DNA of 64,000 bases, from positions 62,001-126,000 of the forward strand of contig NZ_SRXN01000012.1 in NCBI RefSeq assembly GCF_004827385.1, written 5' to 3'. The DNA comes from Ensifer sp. MPMI2T (lineage in GTDB: Bacteria; Pseudomonadota; Alphaproteobacteria; Rhizobiales; Rhizobiaceae). The position numbers and the translations under genes were made by a program. Below the pieces are notes generated by a model. That model saw only the letters and a list, made by a program, of their open reading frames with translations, had not been told where the DNA came from and searched no databases. Of the stretch, positions 53,584 through 61,882 are shown one piece after another (the first letter of the stretch is position 1; every line of letters starts with the position of its first letter).

Positions 53584-54926
53584 CGTCCCTACCGCCAAAA
53601 CCCGCCCCTCGCCGCGGCAGGACGCCAAATTCCTCGGTCGAAATCGACGCGCAGACCTACGCCGCCTTCGTTGGCGATCTGAAGCAAAAGATCGCCGCTG
53701 CGCGACACCGGGCAGGTCTGTCGATCAATCGCGAGCTGGTGGTTCTCTACTGGACCATCGGCCAGGATATTTTGGGCCGGCAGGAACGAGAGGGTTGGGG
53801 TGCCAAGGTGATCGACCGTCTGGCCGGCGATCTTGGCCGGGCTTTCCCGGAGATGACAGGACTCTCGGCTCGAAACCTGAAATATATGCGCGCCTTCGCC
53901 GACGCCTGGCCAGACCACGAATTTGTGCAACAGGTTGTTGCACTATTGCCTTGGGGCCATAACGTGCGCCTACTCGACGCTATCAAGGCGCCCGAGGAAC
54001 GGGCCTGGTACGCCCGGCAGGCGATCGAGCACGGCTGGAGCCGGAACGTCCTCGCTCATCAAATCGACAGCAATCTGTTCGCTCGTCAAGGCAGCGCGTT
54101 GACCAACTTCTCGCGCACCCTCCCGGCTGAACAATCCGAGCTCGCCCAACAGATTCTCAAGGACCCCTACACGTTTGATTTCCTCGCGCTTGGTCCGGAA
54201 ATGCTGGAGCGCGATCTCGAGCGTGGCCTGATCGAGCATCTGCGGCTGCTCATCCTGGAGCTTGGCAAGGGCTTCGCCTTCGTCGGCAGCCAGTATCACC
54301 TCGAGGTTGGCGGCCAAGATTATTACCTCGACCTGCTATTCTATCATCTGCGCTTGCGCTGCTACGTGGTGATCGAGCTGAAGATTGAGGATTTCAAGCC
54401 CGAGTTTGCGGGCAAGATGAATTTCTATCTTTCGGCCGTGGATGATCAACTCCGCCATCCGGATGACAAGCCAACCCTCGGCATCATCCTGTGTAAGGGG
54501 CGCAACGAGGTCATTGTGGAGTATGCGCTGCGGGATTCCAGCAAGCCGATGGGCGTCGCTCAGTACCAGCTTTCCCACGCACTCCCACCTCAGCTCGAAG
54601 AGGACCTTCCGACGGCGGCGGAGTTCGCCCGCGAGTTCCCTCTGATGTCGGTGGTCAAGCTTCGCATTGAAATCGAACGCGCGGTTCGCGACCTTGCCTC
54701 AGAAAGAGGCGTCGTCTTCGACCGGCCGATCGGCATCATGAACATGCTGCGTGACCTGCGGCGGCACGGCCCGGTGCCCGCCAGCACCGAGCGGATGCTC
54801 GGCGCGCTGCGAGTCATGAACGAAGCATCGCACGGCGTGGATGTGGACTCAGACGCTGCGAAGCAAGCCGTGGAGATCGGCACGGTCTTCTTGAAAGAGC
54901 TTAGGGATTTCGGGACCGCTAGGTGA
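53580..54926 (+). CDS. DUF1016/YhcG-family PD-(D/E)XK nuclease
   Basis: A 448-residue protein. The N-terminal DUF1016 N domain (INRELVVLYWTIGQDILGRQ, GLSARNLKYMRAFADAWPD, LPWGHNVRLLDAIK) precedes a C-terminal PD-(D/E)XK nuclease with GQDYYLDLLFYHLRLRCYVV and IELKIEDFKPEFAGKMNFYL. The Asp, Glu and Lys of the fold are in place. A C-terminal extension of about 90 residues (IERAVRDLASERGVVFDRPI onward) resembles DUF4145. YhcG-type nucleases occur in mobile elements and defence regions; the exact substrate is unknown. ATG 53580 overlaps the integrase stop. Confidence 0.88.
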   Translation: MTSLPPKPAPRRGRTPNSSVEIDAQTYAAFVGDLKQKIAAARHRAGLSINRELVVLYWTIGQDILGRQEREGWGAKVIDRLAGDLGRAFPEMTGLSARNLKYMRAFADAWPDHEFVQQVVALLPWGHNVRLLDAIKAPEERAWYARQAIEHGWSRNVLAHQIDSNLFARQGSALTNFSRTLPAEQSELAQQILKDPYTFDFLALGPEMLERDLERGLIEHLRLLILELGKGFAFVGSQYHLEVGGQDYYLDLLFYHLRLRCYVVIELKIEDFKPEFAGKMNFYLSAVDDQLRHPDDKPTLGIILCKGRNEVIVEYALRDSSKPMGVAQYQLSHALPPQLEEDLPTAAEFAREFPLMSVVKLRIEIERAVRDLASERGVVFDRPIGIMNMLRDLRRHGPVPASTERMLGALRVMNEASHGVDVDSDAAKQAVEIGTVFLKELRDFGTAR

Positions 54927-54959
54927 AACGCTGACCGCGTGCGACGGCCTCTCGGCACT

Positions 54960-55511
54960 TCAGCGAACCTGTCGCACTGACCGCATGACGCTCTCTGCAG
55001 TGCCGAGGCTCAAGCCCATATCGAGGCACAACTTGAAGAACTCCTCCGGCGCGTCGGAGGTGTCGAGGCGATGCTGCCGGGTCAGGTCACGCGCGAATTT
55101 CGCAATCGGAACGACATCGCTTGAGGTCACCCACTCCGGATTGCCGACCTTTGCCTCGAACTTCTCAATGACGTCATCGGGAAGCTCAGCACCGAACAGG
55201 AAATATCGCAGATACGGAATAAAATGAGGGTGCGCCTAGATTTCGGTTCCGGTGCACCCGTTGCGCTCGAATAGTCCCTTTCGGGAAGCTTTCACCCTTC
55301 CGAAATTGTACTGCGGATCGTTCCAGTAGCTTAGCCTCTGCGACGGCACCGCTCTACGCTCGCTCAAGGACTGCAGAAGCTCAAGGATGGGCTCCCGATT
55401 TGCCTTGTAAGCGGCATGGCCTTCCGCGTGATCGCGGTGCGCCACACGAAGATCGATCCTCCTGAGAAGTTCGACTTCGCTCTCGTTGAGACCAATATGA
55501 TATTTCTCCAC
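54960..55511 (-). pseudogene. Hypothetical gene broken by an in-frame amber codon
   Basis: A 184-codon frame on the minus strand, starting with GTG at 55511 behind AGGAGAGG. It reads 91 residues (KYHIGLNESEVELLRRIDLR to LFERNGCTGTEI), hits TAG, then continues in the same frame for 91 more natural residues (AHPHFIPYLRYFLFGAELPD, EKFEAKVGNPEW, LCLDMGLSLGTAE) to TGA at 54960. Both halves have protein-like composition. I recall homologues with a Tyr at the stop position, so a single base change in a TAT or TAC codon is the likely cause. Function unknown. Confidence 0.7.
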
Positions 55512-55563
55512 TTTCCTCTCCTGTCAGCGCGCCGCCGCCCCCCCTGCGAAGCACAAGCGTCTT

Positions 55564-57345
55564 CTAGTCCCGTTGGCTTCTCTGATAGAGCTCAAAGACC
55601 CACGGCGAATGATGGTGCTCCTGATAGATCAGGCTGAGGTGCCTCTTCGGTCGCGTCACGCCGACGTAGAACAGGCGCCTTGCTTCCCGAAGCCCTGCCG
55701 GAGTGCGGCTGTCGCGTTCGCTCGGAATGTCGCTGGCGTTGACACCGTACATGATGACGGCGTCGAACTCCCTGCCCTTGGCGCTATGCAGCGTGCTGAG
55801 GTTGACGCGCCCCGCGCCTTCCACACGCCCCGCGAAGTGAGCCAGGGAAAGATCGAGGTCTCGCACCGGATCCGTATTGGTGATCATTTCGGCGCAGATT
55901 TGCCATTCTTGTTCCGAATTTCGGGCTACATGGCGCCATGGCGTGACGACCTCGCGAGAGAATCGCAGGAGCCACTGATGCGTCGTCTCGGAACTCCCGA
56001 TCGATGTATTCAGGAAGGCCATAAGCTGCGCGGACAGATCCTGTTCCTCCCGTTCGCTGGCATGGCGCCCGAACACGAGCGTGATCGCTTGCGACAGGAG
56101 CCGCGCATAGGGTGGGTCCGCGTCCCGCCAACCGCCGGTCGCCCAGCGAGCACACTCCTCGATGAAGCGCGCGAGGCGCGAATTTCTCCTGACGAGGGCG
56201 TTGGTGTCTGTTCGAACGAAAGGAATGTTGGCGTCTTTCAGCGCAGTCGCCACCTTGTCGCCGAGCCACGCCGCTCGATAAAGAACCGCGATCTGCCCAA
56301 GCTCGAACCCCTGTTCGATGAGCTTTGGGATGATCGCGTTGGCGATGGCTTGCGCCTGCGAGTCATGACCATAGGGGACGTGCCAAAAGCTCAGGTCCCC
56401 TTCCGGGGCGCCGTCGACGCCACGATAATCGCGCTCTTCGCCGAGAGCCCCTAGAGACGCGCGGATGATCTTTCCGCCCGAACGATAGTTGAAGCGCAGC
56501 CTGATGGTCCGCACATCGGAGCGGCGCGTCAGACTTTCGAGCAGTTCGGGATTCGCGCCGGCAAAGGCATAGATTGATTGGTCGGCATCGCCCACCGCGA
56601 AAAGCCGGATTCCCCCTTCAAAGCACAAGAGCAGGACGAGCTCATGCAGCGCGTGGCCGAGATCCTGATATTCGTCCACAAACAGCACCGGGAACCGCGC
56701 GCGAAGCGCCTCACGGATCCAGAGATTTTCCTTGATCATGCGACAGGCGAGAAGAGGCATATCGTCGAAGTCAAGCAAGCCCTGTCGACGCAGCTCCGCC
56801 TCATAGGCCTCGATGAAAGCAGCAAGCTCGGGATTGCGTGTTCGCCACTCCGGCCGCGAGCGATCGACGTCGCGCTTGCGCTTCTCGGACGCAAACTCCC
56901 AGCGCCGATGCGGGTCGCCGCCGTCGTTGATGACGTTCCTATACGCCAACTCCACCGCAGCTCTGGCTTCCGATCGCGTCGCGACCCTGAAGTTCTCAGG
57001 AAGTCCCACCGGCACACAGCGGGCATAAGGACCGATCACTTGGCTCAGTGCAAACCCGTGCACGGTGCCGATGAAGGCGCGATCCCCAGGCGTGACACCG
57101 AGGCGCGCGAGACGCGTTTCGAGTTCGATCGCACATTCATTGTTGTAGGTGATGCACGCGACGCCTCGCGGCTCAATGACATCCTGCACGAGCACCCGGG
57201 CCATAGCAGTGGTCAGGGTTTTCGTTTTCCCACTTCCCGGACCGGCGAGAACGACACAATGGCGAGTTTCAACGACGGCGGCCGCCTGCTCCGGGTTGGT
57301 CTTCAGTTCGGCCAAAGCGTGAATGAGTGCGCGATCACTAGCCAT
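55564..57345 (-). CDS. gajB: GajB-like UvrD/Rep-family helicase (Gabija)
   Basis: A 593-residue SF1 helicase. Walker A AGPGSGKTKT (near residue 36), motif Ia YNNECAIELETRL, motif II LFVDEYQDLGHAL, motif III VGDADQSIYAF, RLRFNYRSGGK, motif V NLSTLHSAKGREFDAVI and motif VI RRLFYVGVTRPKRHL are in order. The ATG at 57345 overlaps the end of gajA by 8 bp, so the pair is coupled. A UvrD-like helicase directly after an OLD-family nuclease defines a class 2 OLD/Gabija module. It is somewhat longer than the classic GajB (about 500), probably from extra 1B/2B sequence. Antiphage function is inferred. Confidence 0.85.
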   Translation of the reverse strand: MASDRALIHALAELKTNPEQAAAVVETRHCVVLAGPGSGKTKTLTTAMARVLVQDVIEPRGVACITYNNECAIELETRLARLGVTPGDRAFIGTVHGFALSQVIGPYARCVPVGLPENFRVATRSEARAAVELAYRNVINDGGDPHRRWEFASEKRKRDVDRSRPEWRTRNPELAAFIEAYEAELRRQGLLDFDDMPLLACRMIKENLWIREALRARFPVLFVDEYQDLGHALHELVLLLCFEGGIRLFAVGDADQSIYAFAGANPELLESLTRRSDVRTIRLRFNYRSGGKIIRASLGALGEERDYRGVDGAPEGDLSFWHVPYGHDSQAQAIANAIIPKLIEQGFELGQIAVLYRAAWLGDKVATALKDANIPFVRTDTNALVRRNSRLARFIEECARWATGGWRDADPPYARLLSQAITLVFGRHASEREEQDLSAQLMAFLNTSIGSSETTHQWLLRFSREVVTPWRHVARNSEQEWQICAEMITNTDPVRDLDLSLAHFAGRVEGAGRVNLSTLHSAKGREFDAVIMYGVNASDIPSERDSRTPAGLREARRLFYVGVTRPKRHLSLIYQEHHHSPWVFELYQRSQRD

Positions 57346-59125
57346 GACCAACCAACGCAACGACAGCCGCGATCGCACTTTCGATATAGGGCGGCGGCTT
57401 GAGGCCCACCGCTTTCTTGGCCAGCCGGGCACCGAGCCGGCCCTTGCCAATGCTTGCGATCATGGCCAGGAGCTGCGCGGAATCGACCGGCGCGCCGGCC
57501 CGCCAGGCGGCGATGCGGGCGGTACGCACCGAGCCGAAGTCTTGCTCGCCGAGAATGTCGAGCAATGGCTGCAGCAATGTGGGCGTATTGGCGACAGACA
57601 CCTCGAAGGTCTGATCGTTGAGGAAGACGTGCGATTTCGCTGCATCCACGCTGAATGCGGCATGGTCCATCGCTTCCCACTTTGCCAATTGCGGAGGCGT
57701 TAGCAGTGGCTGGCCACGAATGGCGAGCATGTCCTGCCAGAGATCGAGCGTCCGCTTCCGTCCCATCGGAGGTTTGCTCCCGTCGAGAGGATCCCAGTCG
57801 GTGATCACGCAATAGGGGAGCTTCAAGGCTTCCGCGAGCTTGACGTAGGGCCGGAAATTCACGCCGCCGACATTGCAAACCGTGATCCCAAGCTCGTCCA
57901 GCGAATGGCCGAGCGACGAGGCGAAGATGGACAGAAGCGCCTCCTCTGCGTCGCCCTCGACGAAAATGACGCCACGCGCGAACAACAGCTCGGCGCGCGT
58001 GGCATCGAGGTACGTCTCGAGGTCGTCAATCTCGTCGGACGTCACCGGCAGGTTCGCCAGAGAGAACGCCTGGGTCCCACCCGCTTGCTTCTTCAACTGA
58101 ACGATTGATCGGAGCGGGGTGACGGCAGCCAAGGTCGGCGAATGGCTCGTGACGATCATCGCCTGCGACGCGTCGACATTGGCGAGCAGCTTCTTGAAGA
58201 CGGATCGCTGGAGTTGCGGGTGAAGATGCGCCTCTGGCTCCTCGATACAAAGGAGCGAGAAGTTTCGTTCATTCTTCTTGCGGCGCCATGCGAATTCCGC
58301 AAGCTTCAAAGCCAACAACGCCACGTTCGCGGAGCCAAGGCTTGCGTCCGCAATCCCCCGCCTGCCGTTATCGATGAACATCGCTATCGCCCTAAACAGG
58401 CGAAGCGGGTCGGTAGGCGCGAATCTCAGGCGGGCATCGATGTCGTGCGCTTTCCCGGAAAGATGGACGATACCCGCCCGCAGCTCATCCTCCAGGGTCT
58501 TGACGGTGGGAAACGTTTCGAGTGTCTTGGTCGCCTTGTCGAGTTCGGCCGCCACGGCGTCGATGTCCGTCCGACTGATCCCAGAGACGGCATCCTCGAG
58601 CAGAGGGCGCAGCGGGGAAGTACGCCAGTTCCCCAACTGCGCTTCGGCGTCGCGCAAAGCGTCAAGCAAGTCGATTGCGATACGGCGGCGAACCCTGCTT
58701 GGAAGCGCGCGGGTTTCGTCACCGCCGCCGAAAACCAGGAATTCACAATCGGCGCTCGATTGCGGAGCGCCAGTGACCTCGGTCTTCTTGCGAAAGACGT
58801 AACTAAGCTGCGCGACGGCCGGATCGTGTGAGGCCCGGAAATCGGTTAGAATCGCGGTCAGGGCCATGTCTGTCGCGAAATCCGAAAGCTCCAAATGCAC
58901 CTCAATCGGCGCACTGAAATCAGCCGGCCCTCCGTCCCAAAAGTCGGTCAGCTTCAGCTGTCTGGCAGAGTCCGGCAGAGTTGGATCGAGGATGAGCTGG
59001 ATTGCAAAGAGAAGATTGCTTTTTCCGACCCTATTCTGCCCGAGTAGGACGACATTGCCGGACAGGGGGATATCAATAGATTGAAAGTTTCGAAAATTTC
59101 TTATGCTCAACTTGCTCAAACGCAT
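57338..59125 (-). CDS. gajA: GajA-like OLD-family ATPase/TOPRIM nuclease (Gabija)
   Basis: A 595-residue OLD-family protein. The N-terminal ABC-type ATPase has LLGQNRVGKSNLL (Walker A, near residue 32), a long insertion, and CIEEPEAHLHPQLQ (Walker B) followed by SHSPTLA. The C-terminal TOPRIM domain shows IFVEGDAEEALL (near residue 390, Glu) and YCVITDWDPLDGSK (Asp-X-Asp, near residue 440). OLD with a downstream UvrD-like helicase is the Gabija arrangement; GajA is known as a DNA-nicking nuclease regulated by nucleotides. Start ATG 59125, divergent from the AddB-like gene across 105 bp that must hold both promoters. Confidence 0.87.
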   Translation of the reverse strand: MRLSKLSIRNFRNFQSIDIPLSGNVVLLGQNRVGKSNLLFAIQLILDPTLPDSARQLKLTDFWDGGPADFSAPIEVHLELSDFATDMALTAILTDFRASHDPAVAQLSYVFRKKTEVTGAPQSSADCEFLVFGGGDETRALPSRVRRRIAIDLLDALRDAEAQLGNWRTSPLRPLLEDAVSGISRTDIDAVAAELDKATKTLETFPTVKTLEDELRAGIVHLSGKAHDIDARLRFAPTDPLRLFRAIAMFIDNGRRGIADASLGSANVALLALKLAEFAWRRKKNERNFSLLCIEEPEAHLHPQLQRSVFKKLLANVDASQAMIVTSHSPTLAAVTPLRSIVQLKKQAGGTQAFSLANLPVTSDEIDDLETYLDATRAELLFARGVIFVEGDAEEALLSIFASSLGHSLDELGITVCNVGGVNFRPYVKLAEALKLPYCVITDWDPLDGSKPPMGRKRTLDLWQDMLAIRGQPLLTPPQLAKWEAMDHAAFSVDAAKSHVFLNDQTFEVSVANTPTLLQPLLDILGEQDFGSVRTARIAAWRAGAPVDSAQLLAMIASIGKGRLGARLAKKAVGLKPPPYIESAIAAVVALVGHG

Positions 59126-59230
59126 CGCACCCCCCAGATTGTAGACTCTTACTCATTGCTTTAGCATTTCAGTAGAACGCACTTTCGGGCGATCATAGAA
59201 ATCTGATTCAAGTTTATAGCAGAATAGCTG

Positions 59231-61882
59231 ATGATCGCTCGCTCCACCTACATCGTCGACGGTTTGCTGGCGTTGCGCAGTGCCCGCGCGGCAGCCGCGA
59301 TCGGCGGCGCCATCGGCCGCGAGATCCTGACGATGCCACTTCTCGCCGGTCGCCTCGCCGGCGGGTTCACGACACCCGCCGGAACCGACGTGCTTTACCC
59401 CGCGATTCAGGCTGCGCTCGCCGCTGGCGGCTTTCGCGATATCGGCGGTGTCGCGGGTTTGCCGGGAATGCCGAGGGCGGTCCTTCAGTCGCTCGATTCG
59501 GTCTGGCGGGCCGACTTGGATCTCTTGTCGCTCGGAGACGAAGCGGCGAGATTCCATGACCTTGCGCTGATTGAGGCGAGAATTCGCAAGAGCATACCCG
59601 CCACTCATTTGCTGCCGCGCGATCTGCGCGACGCCGCAATCAAACGCGCCGATCACGCGCCCAGCCTCCTGGGGCCCGTGACGCTCTCCGGAGTCGTCGA
59701 GGTTGATCCGGTCTGGCGCCCGCTACTCAACGCGATCGCACGCGTCATCGAGCTGTCCTGGGACCTGCCAGACGGTGTCGCGTTGTCTTGGTTCGGAGGC
59801 ACCCTCCGAAGAAGCGCAGCCCCTGGCCCGACGCACATTTCCGCGGAAGCGAGTGCCGATCCGAAGTCAGAGGTCGTGGAGGCGCTGAGGTGGGCCAGGC
59901 GCCTGCTGTCGACGGGCCAGGTCAGGGCACAAGACATCGCTATCGCAGCGACTTCGACACAGGATTGGGATGACCACTTCCTTGCCTATGCGAGAAGCGC
60001 CGCGCTGCCGGTCCATTTTTCGCACGGCATTCCGGCACTGAGCACGGCAGACGGTCAGACCTGCGCTGCGCTCGCGGATATCCTTAGCAATGGTCTCAAT
60101 CAGGAACGCGTCTGGCGCCTGATCCGGCGCCTTCCGACACGGCCGTTTGCCAGCTCGCTTCCCGAAGATTGGTTCGTCGGGATTTCGAGGGCGGCAGCAC
60201 TACAGACACTTGATCAATGGCGTGAAGCGCTCACCGCAGCCAGGCCGCGGCGGGCCGAGGCCGACCTTGCCGAGCGCGTTCTTCTGCCACTCCTCGAGCT
60301 GCTTGCCCGAGGGCCGGAGGCCGGACGCGAAGCCGGCACGCTGCTGTTGAGCGGCGCCCGTCTGGCCATGTGGGAAGAGGCGTTGCGAAGCGCCCCTCCG
60401 CACGCCATTGCACTTTCGCTGCAATCTTTGCGCGTCGCAGACCAGCGCGAACCGGCCAATAGCGTTGTTTGGTGTCCGGCATCGCAGCTGGTGTCGTGTC
60501 CACGACCGTTCACACGCCTGCTTGGCTTTACCAGCCGATCCTGGCCACGTTCGGAACACGACGATCCGCTAATTCCGGATCACATGCTCGACCGTCGCAA
60601 GCTGCATCCGGTCAGTACCGCGGAGCGCGACCGGCTTCATTTCGAGATGATACGGGCGCAGACGCGCGAGCAACTTGTCTTGTCGCGCGCGCAGCGAAGC
60701 GCCAGAGGCGGCCTGCTATCCCCGAGCGCCCTGTGGCCCGGCGACTCTGTCGTTCACAAGCGCGACCGTGTGCCAGAACACGCCTTCAGCGAAGCCGACA
60801 GACTGCTGGCGCGCCCCCGCGACGCCGGGAAGCTCGCCCATGTGCGGCAAGCTCAGCTCTGCTGGCGAAACTGGCAGTGGCATGCCGATCTAACCGCGCA
60901 TGACGGACGGTCGGATGCCAATCATCCAGCGATCGAGGCGGCGTTGGCGCGGGTCCAGTCGACGACATCATTGCAGCGCCTACTGCGTGACCCGCTCGGA
61001 TTTGTTTGGCGATATGCGTTGGGTTGGCGCTCGGCTCGGCAGGAGTCCGAACCGCTACAACTCGATCCCACGTCGTTCGGCGAGCTCGTCCATGAACTGA
61101 TCAGCCGTGCGATCACTGCGCTGGAGCCCAGCCCGGGGTTTGCGCGCGCGAGCGCCGATGAAATCGAGGCGGCAATCGCGGACGCTTCAGAGGCCGTCCT
61201 TACCGCCTGGCCGCTGCAACGATCCGTCCCGCCGGCGATCCTCTGGCGCCATACCGTGAAGGAAGCTGCACGCCGGACTTCCAAGGGGCTTGCCTCTGAC
61301 GATTCGGTACGATCAGACACCCGAACCTGGACCGAGGTGCCATTCGGCCAAATCGCGTCACTGGCGGAGCAAGCGCCATGGAACGCAACGTTGGTGGTCC
61401 CGATCGAGCCAACCGGCTTGGTTTTCGGCGGCCGCATGGATCGCTTGGATATTCGTGCGACCGGCGACGCCGCGCGGATCACCGACTACAAGAGCATCAA
61501 GCCGCCTCCAAAAACCCAACGCATCACTCTCGGGCAAGGACGAGAGTTGCAGCGGGTACTCTACGCGATTGCGGTGCGGGCGCTGTTACCTGAAACACGA
61601 GCGGTGGTCGCACGTCTGATCTATCTGGCAGATGATCCGGCAACCTTCGAGCTGAAGGGAGACGAACTTGATGACGCGATCGGCCACGCCATCAGCTACC
61701 TCTCGGCGGCGACCGTGATTTTGCGGAGCGGACGGATCGCGCCACGTTGGGAAAAAGACGTGTTCTATGACGACATGCGTCTTGCGCTTCCAGCCGACCG
61801 CGAGAGCTACCTTCGTCGCAAAGCTTCGGAATTCCGCGCTGCCAACCAGCAGCTCAACAAGCTCTGGAGCGCCTCGACATGA
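59231..61882 (+). CDS. AddB-like protein with PD-(D/E)XK nuclease
   Basis: An 883-residue protein. The N-terminal two thirds resemble an inactive helicase-like scaffold of the AddB type without an obvious Walker A, for example the EALRWARRLLSTGQVRAQDI block and later SPSALWPGDS. The C-terminal part is a RecB-family nuclease: GELVHELI, GGRMDRLDI (Asp737), then ITDYKS (Asp752, Lys754) and the motif-III-like RELQRVLYAIA. No C-terminal Fe-S cysteines are visible. Its TGA overlaps the ATG of the UvrD-like gene, so the two form one enzyme. It is divergent from gajA. A phage-defence role, rather than chromosomal end repair, is inferred from context. Confidence 0.75.
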   Translation: MIARSTYIVDGLLALRSARAAAAIGGAIGREILTMPLLAGRLAGGFTTPAGTDVLYPAIQAALAAGGFRDIGGVAGLPGMPRAVLQSLDSVWRADLDLLSLGDEAARFHDLALIEARIRKSIPATHLLPRDLRDAAIKRADHAPSLLGPVTLSGVVEVDPVWRPLLNAIARVIELSWDLPDGVALSWFGGTLRRSAAPGPTHISAEASADPKSEVVEALRWARRLLSTGQVRAQDIAIAATSTQDWDDHFLAYARSAALPVHFSHGIPALSTADGQTCAALADILSNGLNQERVWRLIRRLPTRPFASSLPEDWFVGISRAAALQTLDQWREALTAARPRRAEADLAERVLLPLLELLARGPEAGREAGTLLLSGARLAMWEEALRSAPPHAIALSLQSLRVADQREPANSVVWCPASQLVSCPRPFTRLLGFTSRSWPRSEHDDPLIPDHMLDRRKLHPVSTAERDRLHFEMIRAQTREQLVLSRAQRSARGGLLSPSALWPGDSVVHKRDRVPEHAFSEADRLLARPRDAGKLAHVRQAQLCWRNWQWHADLTAHDGRSDANHPAIEAALARVQSTTSLQRLLRDPLGFVWRYALGWRSARQESEPLQLDPTSFGELVHELISRAITALEPSPGFARASADEIEAAIADASEAVLTAWPLQRSVPPAILWRHTVKEAARRTSKGLASDDSVRSDTRTWTEVPFGQIASLAEQAPWNATLVVPIEPTGLVFGGRMDRLDIRATGDAARITDYKSIKPPPKTQRITLGQGRELQRVLYAIAVRALLPETRAVVARLIYLADDPATFELKGDELDDAIGHAISYLSAATVILRSGRIAPRWEKDVFYDDMRLALPADRESYLRRKASEFRAANQQLNKLWSAST

